A DNA stretch of 8,722 nt from Streptosporangiaceae bacterium (GCA_030045175.1 JASIBM010000065.1:1-8722); one strand, 5' to 3'; positions 1-5,610 are shown, numbered from the stretch's first letter. The notes: generated by a model not told the origin, from the letters alone. Translations and numbers: made by a program.

Positions 1-645
1 AAGCGATCCAAGGGCGTCCTCATCGGAGCGATCGTCGCGGTGGTCGTCGTCGCCGTCGCCGCCGCGGCCGTCGTGCTGGTGCTGAGCTCCAAGAAGAGCA
101 CGAACGCGAGCCCGTCGACCTCGCCGAGCATCACCACCACGACGACGCCCACCACGTCGCCGTCGACCACGACCTCGTCACCGCCGCCGACCACGCCTGC
201 GCTATCCGCGCAATCCGAGGCGACGTCGATGAACAACTTGCTGCTGAACAGCGCCAACACCCGCGGCCCGCTGCAGTCGGTGGTCACGGACGTCCAAAAT
301 TGCGGCGACCTCAGCTACGACGTCTCCCAGCTCCAGCAGATCGCCAGCGCCCGGGCCAGTGAGCTGTCCTCGGCGCAAGCATTGCAAACGAGCGCGATCG
401 CGAACGGCGGGCTGCTCAAATCCCAGCTCCTGACCGCGTTGCGCATCTCGCTGCGGATCGACCACGATTATGTCTCCTGGGCGCAAGAACAGGAGAGCGG
501 GGGCTGCGGCAGCTATTCGGCCGCGTATGCCGAGACGAACACCCTGAACCCGCAGGCGACCGACGACAAGGCCGCCTTCCTCAGCACCTGGGATCCGATC
601 GCGCAGCAGTACGGCCTGACGCAGTTCAACGACGGCCAGATCTAG
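1..645 (+). CDS. Membrane-anchored extracellular protein, 5'-truncated by window
   Basis: The reading frame is open from base 1, so the true start lies upstream; 214 residues are visible, ending at TAG 643-645. The first residues, KRSK, are basic and are followed by one hydrophobic helix (visible residues 6-28). Then comes a low-complexity Ser/Thr/Pro linker (about residues 32-67), and then a domain of about 145 residues with two Cys (101 and 169) that could form a disulfide. A GTG at 40 lies inside the membrane helix and is not a credible start. The topology reads as N-terminus inside, one TM helix, extracellular linker and folded domain. I do not recognise the domain. The aromatic and acidic residues around the second Cys suggest a small helical extracellular module, but no function follows. 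The gene is convergent with the serine hydrolase gene and shares its terminator. Confidence 0.75.
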   Translation, partial: KRSKGVLIGAIVAVVVVAVAAAAVVLVLSSKKSTNASPSTSPSITTTTTPTTSPSTTTSSPPPTTPALSAQSEATSMNNLLLNSANTRGPLQSVVTDVQNCGDLSYDVSQLQQIASARASELSSAQALQTSAIANGGLLKSQLLTALRISLRIDHDYVSWAQEQESGGCGSYSAAYAETNTLNPQATDDKAAFLSTWDPIAQQYGLTQFNDGQI

Positions 646-649
646 CCGA

Positions 650-697
650 GAGTCGCGCCGCCCGCCGCCATCATGGTGACGGCGGGCGGCGCGACTC
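650..697. terminator. Bidirectional hairpin terminator between convergent genes
   Basis: Left arm 650-667 (GAGTCGCGCCGCCCGCCG) and right arm 680-697 are perfect reverse complements over 18 bp, with a 12-nt loop at 668-679. The hairpin starts 5 nt after the + strand stop (645) and ends 3 nt before the last base of the - strand gene (700). It can therefore serve both transcripts. No T-run follows on either side, as is common for actinobacterial I-shaped terminators. The structure is seen directly; the termination role is inferred from placement. Confidence 0.85.
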
Positions 698-699
698 GC

Positions 700-1662
700 T
701 TACGCGTGCGGGCCTAGCATCGTGAACACCTGCTGGGAGATGCCCTGGATGGTGTCGATGCCGTACTGCTCGCTCGGGTCGTTATTGGTCAGCACGGCGA
801 GCACGTAGTTGCGTCCATGACCTTTGATCCAGCCGATGCTGTTGATCTGCCACCCGCCTGGCATCGACGCGTAAGGCAGGGCGTCGGGGAATTCGATCCA
901 GCCGTTCTTCAGCGCGACGGTGGTCCCGGGCAGCACGCCGTACGAGACGCCCCAGTTCTGGCCGACCTCGACGCTCTTCATCAGGGTGAGGCCCTGTGAC
1001 CGGCTGGCGCCAGTCAGCACGCTGTTGGGGTAAACGAATCGCTTGACCAAGGTGACCTGATCGCGCGCCGTCGTGCTGGTCAGCCCCCATGCGGGCCACG
1101 GAGTCCCGGGGATGGGCGGGTTGGTGGCGTGCGGCGTGGTGTCGGTGAGTCCGGCCAGGTCGTCGAACCGCTGGACGGCAGGCGGGCCGCCCACATCATA
1201 GAGCAGGTCCGATGCCGACGTGTTGTCGCTTATCTCGATCATCGAGTCAAGCTCGCTCTGCTCGGTGGGCGTGAGCGGCTGGCCGTTCTGCGCACGGCGC
1301 AGCAGCGTGCCCATGATCTCGACCTTCACGATGCTCGCCGTGTACTCAAGCACTCCTGGGTGGTACACCCACGTCTGGTTGGTGTTCTTGTCGTAGAGCG
1401 CCGCAGTCACCACGCCGGATTGCCCGGCGAGGAACCTGACCAGGCTGGCGTCCTCGAAGGGGTTGGCCACCTTGGGCTCGGCCGGCGCGGTGCGGGACTT
1501 CGAGGGCGACGGGCTCGCGTGCGGCGACTTGGACGGCGAAATGCTGCCGAAGGTCGGGCTGATGGCACTGATTGGCGTTCCCGGGCTCGAGCAACCCCCC
1601 ACCAGGAACGCCAGGGCTACCCCCGCAGCGGCCCGGCGAGTCGTCAGTGTCCAGCCGCCCAT
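700..1662 (-). CDS. Lipoprotein serine hydrolase, class A beta-lactamase-like fold
   Basis: 320 aa. The start is ATG at 1662, preceded by GGCGAGGT about 6 nt upstream. The lipobox LVGGC places the lipidated Cys at residue 24, so the protein is anchored on the outer face of the membrane. A Ser/Pro/Lys-rich linker runs from about 25 to 66. The catalytic region shows S110-I-V-K113 (SxxK), S145-D-N147 (SDN) and K252-N-G (in place of KTG/KSG). The SDN region (SDNTSASDLL) closely resembles class A enzymes. However, the SxxK-to-SDN gap is only 35 residues (about 60 in TEM), and no ExxLN-like motif supplies the general-base Glu166. This fits the Beta-lactamase2/serine hydrolase family better than an antibiotic-hydrolysing enzyme. 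The substrate is unknown; a cell-wall peptide or a penicillin-binding role is plausible. The gene lies downstream of two peptidoglycan amidases on the same strand. Confidence 0.85.
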   Translation of the reverse strand: MGGWTLTTRRAAAGVALAFLVGGCSSPGTPISAISPTFGSISPSKSPHASPSPSKSRTAPAEPKVANPFEDASLVRFLAGQSGVVTAALYDKNTNQTWVYHPGVLEYTASIVKVEIMGTLLRRAQNGQPLTPTEQSELDSMIEISDNTSASDLLYDVGGPPAVQRFDDLAGLTDTTPHATNPPIPGTPWPAWGLTSTTARDQVTLVKRFVYPNSVLTGASRSQGLTLMKSVEVGQNWGVSYGVLPGTTVALKNGWIEFPDALPYASMPGGWQINSIGWIKGHGRNYVLAVLTNNDPSEQYGIDTIQGISQQVFTMLGPHA

Positions 1663-1703
1663 TGTTTACCTCGCCTACGTCCATTCGGGTATCACTTGGA
1701 CCG

Positions 1704-1709
1704 ATCCTA
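1704..1709 (-). promoter_or_regulatory. Candidate -10 box (TAGGAT) for the serine hydrolase gene
   Basis: On the - strand TAGGAT lies 41 nt upstream of the ATG at 1662, a good actinobacterial -10 match. It would place the transcript start about 35 nt before the start codon, leaving room for the RBS. I see no convincing -35 hexamer at 17-19 nt spacing. Suggestive only. Confidence 0.35.
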
Positions 1710-1765
1710 CTGACGACACGGCGCAAGACGACCCAGATCCGCCATCGCGGACACCTGTGCACACG

Positions 1766-1803
1766 GCGCGAACGCCGGTGCGGTTCGGGCGCGGCGCCGC
1801 CCC
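1766..1803 (-). terminator. Weak hairpins just after the lipoprotein amidase gene
   Basis: Two small inverted repeats follow the amidase stop at 1805. GGGCG/CGCCC (1787-1791 with 1798-1802) has a 6-nt loop. An interrupted repeat pairs GCGCGAAC (1766-1773) with GTTC...GCGC (1783-1792) with one bulged base. There is no T-run. They could attenuate read-through into the serine hydrolase gene, but the evidence is thin. Confidence 0.25.
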
Positions 1804-1804
1804 T

Positions 1805-2662
1805 TCAGCGCGCGGGCCAGTGGCCGGTCAGGAACCGGACGATCGCCGCATCGAGCGCATACGCGATCTTGCGCTGCACGGCGGGTGAGGTCAGCAACGC
1901 GGCATCGGACGGATTGGGCATGTTTCCGCACTCGATCAGCACCTTGGGAACGGTGGTCAGGTTGAGCCCGGCGAGGTCGTTCCTGAAAATGTAGCCGTCA
2001 TGGCCGTAGTAGTTGGCCGGGCGGAGCGGGGTGTAGGCGATGAACGCCTGGTGCACGAAGCGCCCGAACCGCAGAGACGACGCGATCACCTTGTCGTTCG
2101 GGCCGTCGGCGACCGGTTCGAGCACCGTGAAGCCACGCCCCCAGGTCGGCCCGCCGTCGGCGTGAATGTCGATCGCCACGTTCGCGTGCGCCCGGTTGAG
2201 TATGAAGGAGCGAGTGTTCACGCACGGGCCGATGCCATCGTTGTTCTTCCTCGTGAGCACCACCTTGGCGCCAAGCTTGCGCAGGTCGGCTGCGAGGTAC
2301 GTCGCGACGTTCCAGTTGAACTGCGCCTCGGTGTACCCGCCGGCCGTCCGCGTGCCGGTGGTGTTGCAGTCCTCCCACTCCCTGCCGTTCCAGATCTGGC
2401 GGTCGATGTAGGCCGGATCGGTGTAGTTGAGGCCGTTGTGGCCGGGGTCGATCCCGACGATCTTGCCAGCGAGGAGCTTGGCGGGCTGACTGGCGGCCCG
2501 CGTGGCGCCCGGACTGCTCGGCGCGACCGCCACGGGCGACTCGGTGCTGTCGGCCTTCGGCGAGCCGGATCCGTGCGATGCGCCGCCGAACACCGCGCAG
2601 CCGGCCACCGCCAGCCCGATGACCAGCCCGGCAGCCGACGCGCCAGCCCGCCTCGCGATCAA
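1805..2662 (-). CDS. Lipoprotein N-acetylmuramoyl-L-alanine amidase (Amidase_3), downstream paralogue
   Basis: 285 aa from a TTG at 2662. The family (Amidase_3, e.g. mycobacterial Rv3717) uses zinc to cut the amide between MurNAc and L-Ala of the stem peptide. Visible motifs are IDPGHNG (H75, zinc), YTE (E112, zinc), DIHAD (H167, zinc) and LIECGN (E244, catalytic). The ligand spacings match the family. C99 and C147 could form a disulfide. The N-terminus MIARR plus a hydrophobic stretch ends in the lipobox LAVAGC (Cys22), followed by a Ser/Pro/Ala linker to about 62, so this copy is a lipoprotein. The TTG overlaps the TGA of the upstream amidase (TTGA), with AGGA close before it, suggesting coupled re-initiation. 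A GTG at 2773 in the same frame would add 37 residues with no signal character and a 115-nt overlap, so I rejected it. Confidence 0.85.
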   Translation of the reverse strand: MIARRAGASAAGLVIGLAVAGCAVFGGASHGSGSPKADSTESPVAVAPSSPGATRAASQPAKLLAGKIVGIDPGHNGLNYTDPAYIDRQIWNGREWEDCNTTGTRTAGGYTEAQFNWNVATYLAADLRKLGAKVVLTRKNNDGIGPCVNTRSFILNRAHANVAIDIHADGGPTWGRGFTVLEPVADGPNDKVIASSLRFGRFVHQAFIAYTPLRPANYYGHDGYIFRNDLAGLNLTTVPKVLIECGNMPNPSDAALLTSPAVQRKIAYALDAAIVRFLTGHWPAR

Positions 2663-3468
2663 TGTCCTGACAAGAACCTGACGATCGCGTCCGTGAGCGC
2701 CTGGGCGATCTCCTGCTGCACCGACGGCGTCGTCAGCAGCTTGGCGTCGGCCGCATTCCGCATGTTGCCGCACTCGATCAGCACCTTCGGCATCGTGGTC
2801 AGGTTCAGGCCAGCCAGGTTGTTCCTGAATATATAACCGTTGCTGCCGTAATAGTCGCTGACCGGAATGGGCGTATGGCGCACGAACGCCAGGTGCACGT
2901 CGCGGGCGAAGCGCAGCGACGCACCAATCACCTTATAATTGTACTTGTCCTTGACGGGTTCGAGCACGGTGAAGCCGCGCCCCCAGGACGGCCCGCCGTC
3001 GGCGTGAATGTCAATCGACACGTTGGCGTGGGCCTTGTCGAGTATGTACGCGCGGGTGTTCACGCACGGGCCGACGCCATGGTTGTTCTTCCTGGTCAGC
3101 ACCACCTTGGCGCCGAGCTTGCGCAGGTCAGCCGACAGGTACGTCGCGACGTTCCAGTTGAACCGCGCCTCGGTGTAACCGCCGTCCGTCTCGGTGCCGG
3201 TGGTGTCGCAGGCCTCCCATTCCCGGCCGTTCCAGATCAGGTGGTTGATATAGGTTGGATCGGTCCAGTTGCGGCCGTTGTGGCCTGGATCGATGCCGAC
3301 GATCTTCCCGGCGAGCGGGAGCGGGGTTGCCGCCGCCGTCCGCGCCCGAACTTGGCCAGCGCTCGCGGTCGCCCCGGCGGTCACGACACCCGCGGCCACT
3401 ACACCCGCGGCCACGACACCCGCGATCACCCGCCCGACCATCGAGCTCACCGCACGGCGGTCCGACAT
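2659..3468 (-). CDS. Secreted N-acetylmuramoyl-L-alanine amidase (Amidase_3), upstream paralogue
   Basis: 269 aa. The ATG at 3468 is chosen because GGAGGGAG (3474-3481) lies 8 nt upstream; an in-frame codon at 3510 would put charged residues ahead of the signal and has no such site. The signal peptide has a basic N-region (MSDRR), a Val/Ala/Gly core (about 11-34) and an Ala-Ser-Ala end near residue 37 without a lipobox Cys, so it is probably released by signal peptidase I. Catalytic-domain residues are H63 (GHNG), E100 (YTE), H155 (DIHAD) as zinc ligands and E232 (IECGN) as catalytic base. C87 and C135 are a likely disulfide pair. The domain is close to minimal (about 215 aa) with no separate cell-wall-binding repeat. 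It is about 75% identical to the next gene, with no gaps over 219 residues. It is probably the first gene of the amidase unit. Confidence 0.9.
   Translation of the reverse strand: MSDRRAVSSMVGRVIAGVVAAGVVAAGVVTAGATASAGQVRARTAAATPLPLAGKIVGIDPGHNGRNWTDPTYINHLIWNGREWEACDTTGTETDGGYTEARFNWNVATYLSADLRKLGAKVVLTRKNNHGVGPCVNTRAYILDKAHANVSIDIHADGGPSWGRGFTVLEPVKDKYNYKVIGASLRFARDVHLAFVRHTPIPVSDYYGSNGYIFRNNLAGLNLTTMPKVLIECGNMRNAADAKLLTTPSVQQEIAQALTDAIVRFLSGH
3380..3424 (-). repeat. Three 15-bp tandem repeats in the signal-peptide coding region
   Basis: Units 3380-3394, 3395-3409 and 3410-3424 share the pattern of a variable trinucleotide-plus-ac, then CTACACCCGCG or CGACACCCGCG (+ strand). They differ at only a few bases. 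They encode the repeated pentapeptide block AGVVA/AGVVT in the hydrophobic core of the amidase signal peptide. Copy-number change would lengthen or shorten the core by five residues without a frameshift. Confidence 0.8.
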
Positions 3469-3473
3469 ATGTT

Positions 3474-3481
3474 CTCCCTCC
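3474..3481 (-). promoter_or_regulatory. Strong Shine-Dalgarno of the secreted amidase
   Basis: The - strand reads GGAGGGAG followed by AACAT and ATG at 3468. This decides the start over the longer in-frame option. Confidence 0.75.
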
Positions 3482-3525
3482 AGCCACAGTGGGACTCCGC
3501 GCCGCGGCACCCGGTAACTCGCGGG

Positions 3526-3581
3526 CCCCAGCGTGGGGCCCTTGCTGGCGCTATTGGCCCGGCAAGGGCCCCACGTTGGGG
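3526..3581 (-). terminator. Long-stem hairpin terminator after the acyl-CoA dehydrogenase gene
   Basis: Arms 3532-3545 (CGTGGGGCCCTTGC) and 3562-3575 are perfect reverse complements over 14 bp. After a single imperfect pair (3531/3576) the pairing resumes over 3526-3530 with 3577-3581, so 19 of 20 positions pair. The loop is 16 nt. It lies 29 nt past the dehydrogenase stop (3611) and 57 nt before the amidase start (3468). It can insulate the two units. No T-run is present. Confidence 0.75.
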
Positions 3582-3610
3582 TTTGGTTTACCAGATTGGC
3601 CCCGAACTCG

Positions 3611-4843
3611 TCAGCCGATCACGCCGCGGCCGCTGATCAGCGACTCGGCGATGACCGTGCGGAGTATGTCGTTCGTTCCCTCGCCGATGACCATCAGCGG
3701 CGCGTCCCTGTACAGCCGCTCGACGGTGAATTCCTTGGAGTACCCGTAACCGCCGTGCACCTGCATGGCCGTGAACGCGCACTCCTGCGCCACCTCGGAC
3801 GCGTACACCTTGGCCAGGCCCGACTCGAGGTCCGCCCGCTGCCCAGCATCGGCGCGGGCCGCCGCCCAGTACGTGAGCAGCCTGGCGGCCTGTAGCTTCA
3901 TCGCCATGTCCGCGAGCTTGAGCTGGACGGCCTGGAAGCCAGAGATCTTCTGCCCGAACGCCTCCCGCTCCCCCGCGTAACGCAACGCCAGGTCGTACGC
4001 CTCCTGGGCGACGCCGACGGCGCGGGCGGCGATGTTGATCCTGCCCTTCTCCAGCGCGGCGAGCACCTGCTGAAGCCCCCGGCCCTCGGCCCCGCCAAGC
4101 AGGCCGGCGGCAGGAACCCGGACGTCGTCAAGCACGATCTCGCACGTCTCCGGGCCTTTGTAGCCGAGCTTGGGCAGGTCCCTGACCACCTCGAAGCCGG
4201 CCGCCGAGGGATCGACGAGCAGCACGGACATGCCCTTGTGCGCGGGCCTGGCCGACGGGTCGGTCTTGACCAGGACCGGCAGCGGGTCGGCGTGCCTGGC
4301 GTTGGTGATCCACGTCTTGCGACCGTTGACCAGGTAGCCGGTGCTTGCCCGGGGGGACACAGCGTCCCCTGGGGACACCCCAGACCCCGATGGCCCGGAA
4401 CCCCCCGCATCGCCCTCCCGGCGTGCCGTCGTCGCGATGCCCTGCAGGTCGCTGCCGGCTCCTGGCTCGGTCAGCGCGATCCCCGTCCTGCGCTCCCCGG
4501 TCGCAAGCGCGGGCAGGTGAGCACGCCGTTGCTGCTCGGTTCCGTACTGGGCGATCATCCAGCACGACAGCGAGTGGCTCCCGATGATCCCGGCGACCCC
4601 CATCCAGCCACGCGAGATCTCTTCGAAGACCACGGCTAGGGACACCATGTCGGCCGCCATGCCGCCGTATTCCTCAGGAACGAGCAGGCCGAACAGTCCC
4701 ATCTGGGCCATCGTGGCGACTATCTCATCCGGGTAGCGGCCGGAGTCCTCCCACTGCCTGGCCACGGGCCGGATCTGAGCGTCCACGAACGACCTGATGG
4801 TGTCCCGCAGCAGCCGCTGCTCGTCCGACAGCTCAAAGTCCAC
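3611..4843 (-). CDS. Acyl-CoA dehydrogenase (FadE-type) with an in-frame insertion
   Basis: 410 aa; GTG start at 4843 with AAGGAT about 7-10 nt upstream. It is an FAD-dependent flavoenzyme that forms the alpha,beta double bond of an acyl-CoA and passes electrons to ETF. The N-terminal helical domain spans about 1-115. Signature 1 (GIALTEPGAGSD) is at 121-132 in the middle beta domain. The C-terminal helical domain holds REAFGQ (293-298) and signature 2, QVHGGYGY (361-368) with its following charged residues. The catalytic Glu is E388 in IGEGTNDILR, at the position used by medium- and short-chain members. Chain length cannot be read from sequence. Residues about 146-168 (GGSGPSGSGVSPGDAVSPR region) are an unusual Gly/Ser/Pro insertion between 'TTARREGD' and 'GYLVNG', which are normally adjacent. 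It starts 9 nt after the membrane-protein stop, so it is probably cotranscribed. Confidence 0.93.
   Translation of the reverse strand: MDFELSDEQRLLRDTIRSFVDAQIRPVARQWEDSGRYPDEIVATMAQMGLFGLLVPEEYGGMAADMVSLAVVFEEISRGWMGVAGIIGSHSLSCWMIAQYGTEQQRRAHLPALATGERRTGIALTEPGAGSDLQGIATTARREGDAGGSGPSGSGVSPGDAVSPRASTGYLVNGRKTWITNARHADPLPVLVKTDPSARPAHKGMSVLLVDPSAAGFEVVRDLPKLGYKGPETCEIVLDDVRVPAAGLLGGAEGRGLQQVLAALEKGRINIAARAVGVAQEAYDLALRYAGEREAFGQKISGFQAVQLKLADMAMKLQAARLLTYWAAARADAGQRADLESGLAKVYASEVAQECAFTAMQVHGGYGYSKEFTVERLYRDAPLMVIGEGTNDILRTVIAESLISGRGVIG
4348..4410 (-). repeat. G/C-run palindromic insert inside the dehydrogenase gene
   Basis: GGGGAC (4353-4358) pairs with GTCCCC (4364-4369), and that GTCCCC also pairs with GGGGAC at 4371-4376. 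GGGG (4371-4374) can also fold on CCCC (4378-4381). Overlapping alternate hairpins packed into 30 bp of runs of G and C look like a small palindromic element carried in frame. It encodes the extra Gly/Ser/Pro loop of the dehydrogenase. The palindromes are seen; the mobile-element origin is inferred. Confidence 0.5.
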
Positions 4844-4852
4844 GCAAGATCC

Positions 4853-5392
4853 TTAACCGGTGGTGGTCCAGACGACCGCTGCGGCGAGCAGCAGGACCGC
4901 GAGGGCTTCGAAGCTGACGGCCACCAGCACCAGCCACGCCTTCCTCGTATTGGCGCGCTGCACGTCAGCGAGTTCTTGGATGCGGGTCGCCGTGATGCGA
5001 GTGAGGGCTGATGCTTCCGAGCGCTCCCAGGCGGCGCGGATCTCCGTACTGAATCTCGCCGGGTCCACCAGATGCGCGGTCTGCGGTATCGCGGTGGTAA
5101 AGGCCAGCACTGCCGATAGGGCAAAGGCACCGACGGACGAGCCGACGAACGCGCGGGCGCCGGCCGAGATCGTGACCACGGTCGTCTTCGAGCCTATCGC
5201 GGCGAGCGCGAGCAGCAGCGTGACGAGCGCGCCGGAGGAGCTGATCACCGTCCGGCTGCGAGACTCAATCGACTCGCCGCGCTCGCGCTCATCCTTGAGC
5301 AGCTGGGCGACGTAGTCGGCGAGCAGCTTGCCAGACGACGGCTCGTCGTCGGCGCGCTCGACGGCGCCGTCACCGACGGTTGGCACGGTCAT
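4853..5392 (-). CDS. Three-helix membrane protein of unknown function
   Basis: 179 aa; ATG at 5392 overlaps the upstream TGA by 4 nt (ATGA), so translation is probably coupled. An acidic N-terminal segment (1-22) leads to an amphipathic charged helix (about 23-47, rich in Glu/Arg). Hydrophobic helices follow at about 49-67 and 78-101. A cytoplasmic-size helical stretch (about 110-150, many Arg/Glu/Ala) comes next, and a last helix at about 152-175 is introduced by RANTRKAWL. I do not recognise a named family. The plan of charged helix, TM pair, helical region with an NxxKAxxL-like motif, and TM helix recalls small membrane effectors linked to nucleotide-signalling defence (SLATT or PycTM types). 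The resemblance is in topology only. Codon use is G/C-rich like the neighbours. It is followed after 9 nt by the acyl-CoA dehydrogenase. Confidence 0.8.
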   Translation of the reverse strand: MTVPTVGDGAVERADDEPSSGKLLADYVAQLLKDERERGESIESRSRTVISSSGALVTLLLALAAIGSKTTVVTISAGARAFVGSSVGAFALSAVLAFTTAIPQTAHLVDPARFSTEIRAAWERSEASALTRITATRIQELADVQRANTRKAWLVLVAVSFEALAVLLLAAAVVWTTTG

Positions 5393-5610
5393 TGGCCGTC
5401 GCCGTGATCGGATCCGGCGCCAGTGGCCTGGCCACCGGCGGGCTCAGTCGGTTGAACTATACCGGGTATACCGGGAATATCAGTACTTTCAGGAGTATAA
5501 ATGCGCAGAGTTACCTTCGTGCTAAACGGCTCCCAATTCGGATCCGGCTCGTCGGGATTCGCCCCTTCTGGTGCCTCGCCGGAATCCGAGCCTTTCACTT
5601 CCTCGCTCAC
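5389..5610 (-). CDS. Small acidic protein coupled to the membrane protein
   Basis: 73 aa from GTG 5610, chosen because GGGAGGGG (5613-5620) precedes it; an in-frame GTG at 5637 has no comparable site. The first 25 residues are Glu/Asp/Pro/Gly-rich and probably disordered. A short ordered-looking core NWEPFSTKVTLRIYTPE follows, then a Gly/Pro/Ala tail. There is no signal peptide or TM helix, so it is probably cytoplasmic. By hand count 33 of 73 codons end in A or T, far more than in the flanking genes, and AT-rich codons such as ATA, GTA and AGT cluster in the middle. This suggests recent transfer or weak codon selection. The ATGA overlap with the membrane-protein gene argues that it is real. 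No family is recognised. Confidence 0.65.
   Translation of the reverse strand: MSEEVKGSDSGEAPEGANPDEPDPNWEPFSTKVTLRIYTPESTDIPGIPGIVQPTEPAGGQATGAGSDHGDGQ
5419..5439. repeat. Near-perfect 21-nt palindrome upstream of the membrane-protein start
   Basis: GCCAGTGGCC (5419-5428) and GGCCACCGGC (5430-5439) are reverse complements except for one position, around a single central base. The palindrome lies inside the 3' end of the small acidic gene, 27 nt before the membrane-protein ATG (5392). It could be an operator or chance in G/C-rich coding DNA. Confidence 0.3.

Noticed and set aside
700..1662. Antibiotic-resistance beta-lactamase
   Set aside because: No Glu166 equivalent, shortened spacing and KNG in place of KTG; a resistance role is not supported.
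1129..1713. A 194-codon + strand open frame over the serine hydrolase
   Set aside because: Antisense shadow: Arg/Val/Gly-rich, no motifs and no RBS.
2663..2773. N-terminal extension of the lipoprotein amidase from GTG 2773
   Set aside because: It would place 37 charged residues before the signal peptide and overlap the upstream amidase by 115 nt; the TTG at 2662 gives a standard lipoprotein signal.
2000..2836. A 278-codon + strand open frame over the lipoprotein amidase
   Set aside because: It is antisense to a gene with intact zinc and catalytic residues. The similar + frame at 2875-3636 over the paralogous amidase arises because both genes have the same codon pattern.
3380..3424. CRISPR-like short repeats
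   Set aside because: Units are contiguous 15-mers without spacers, inside a signal-peptide coding region.
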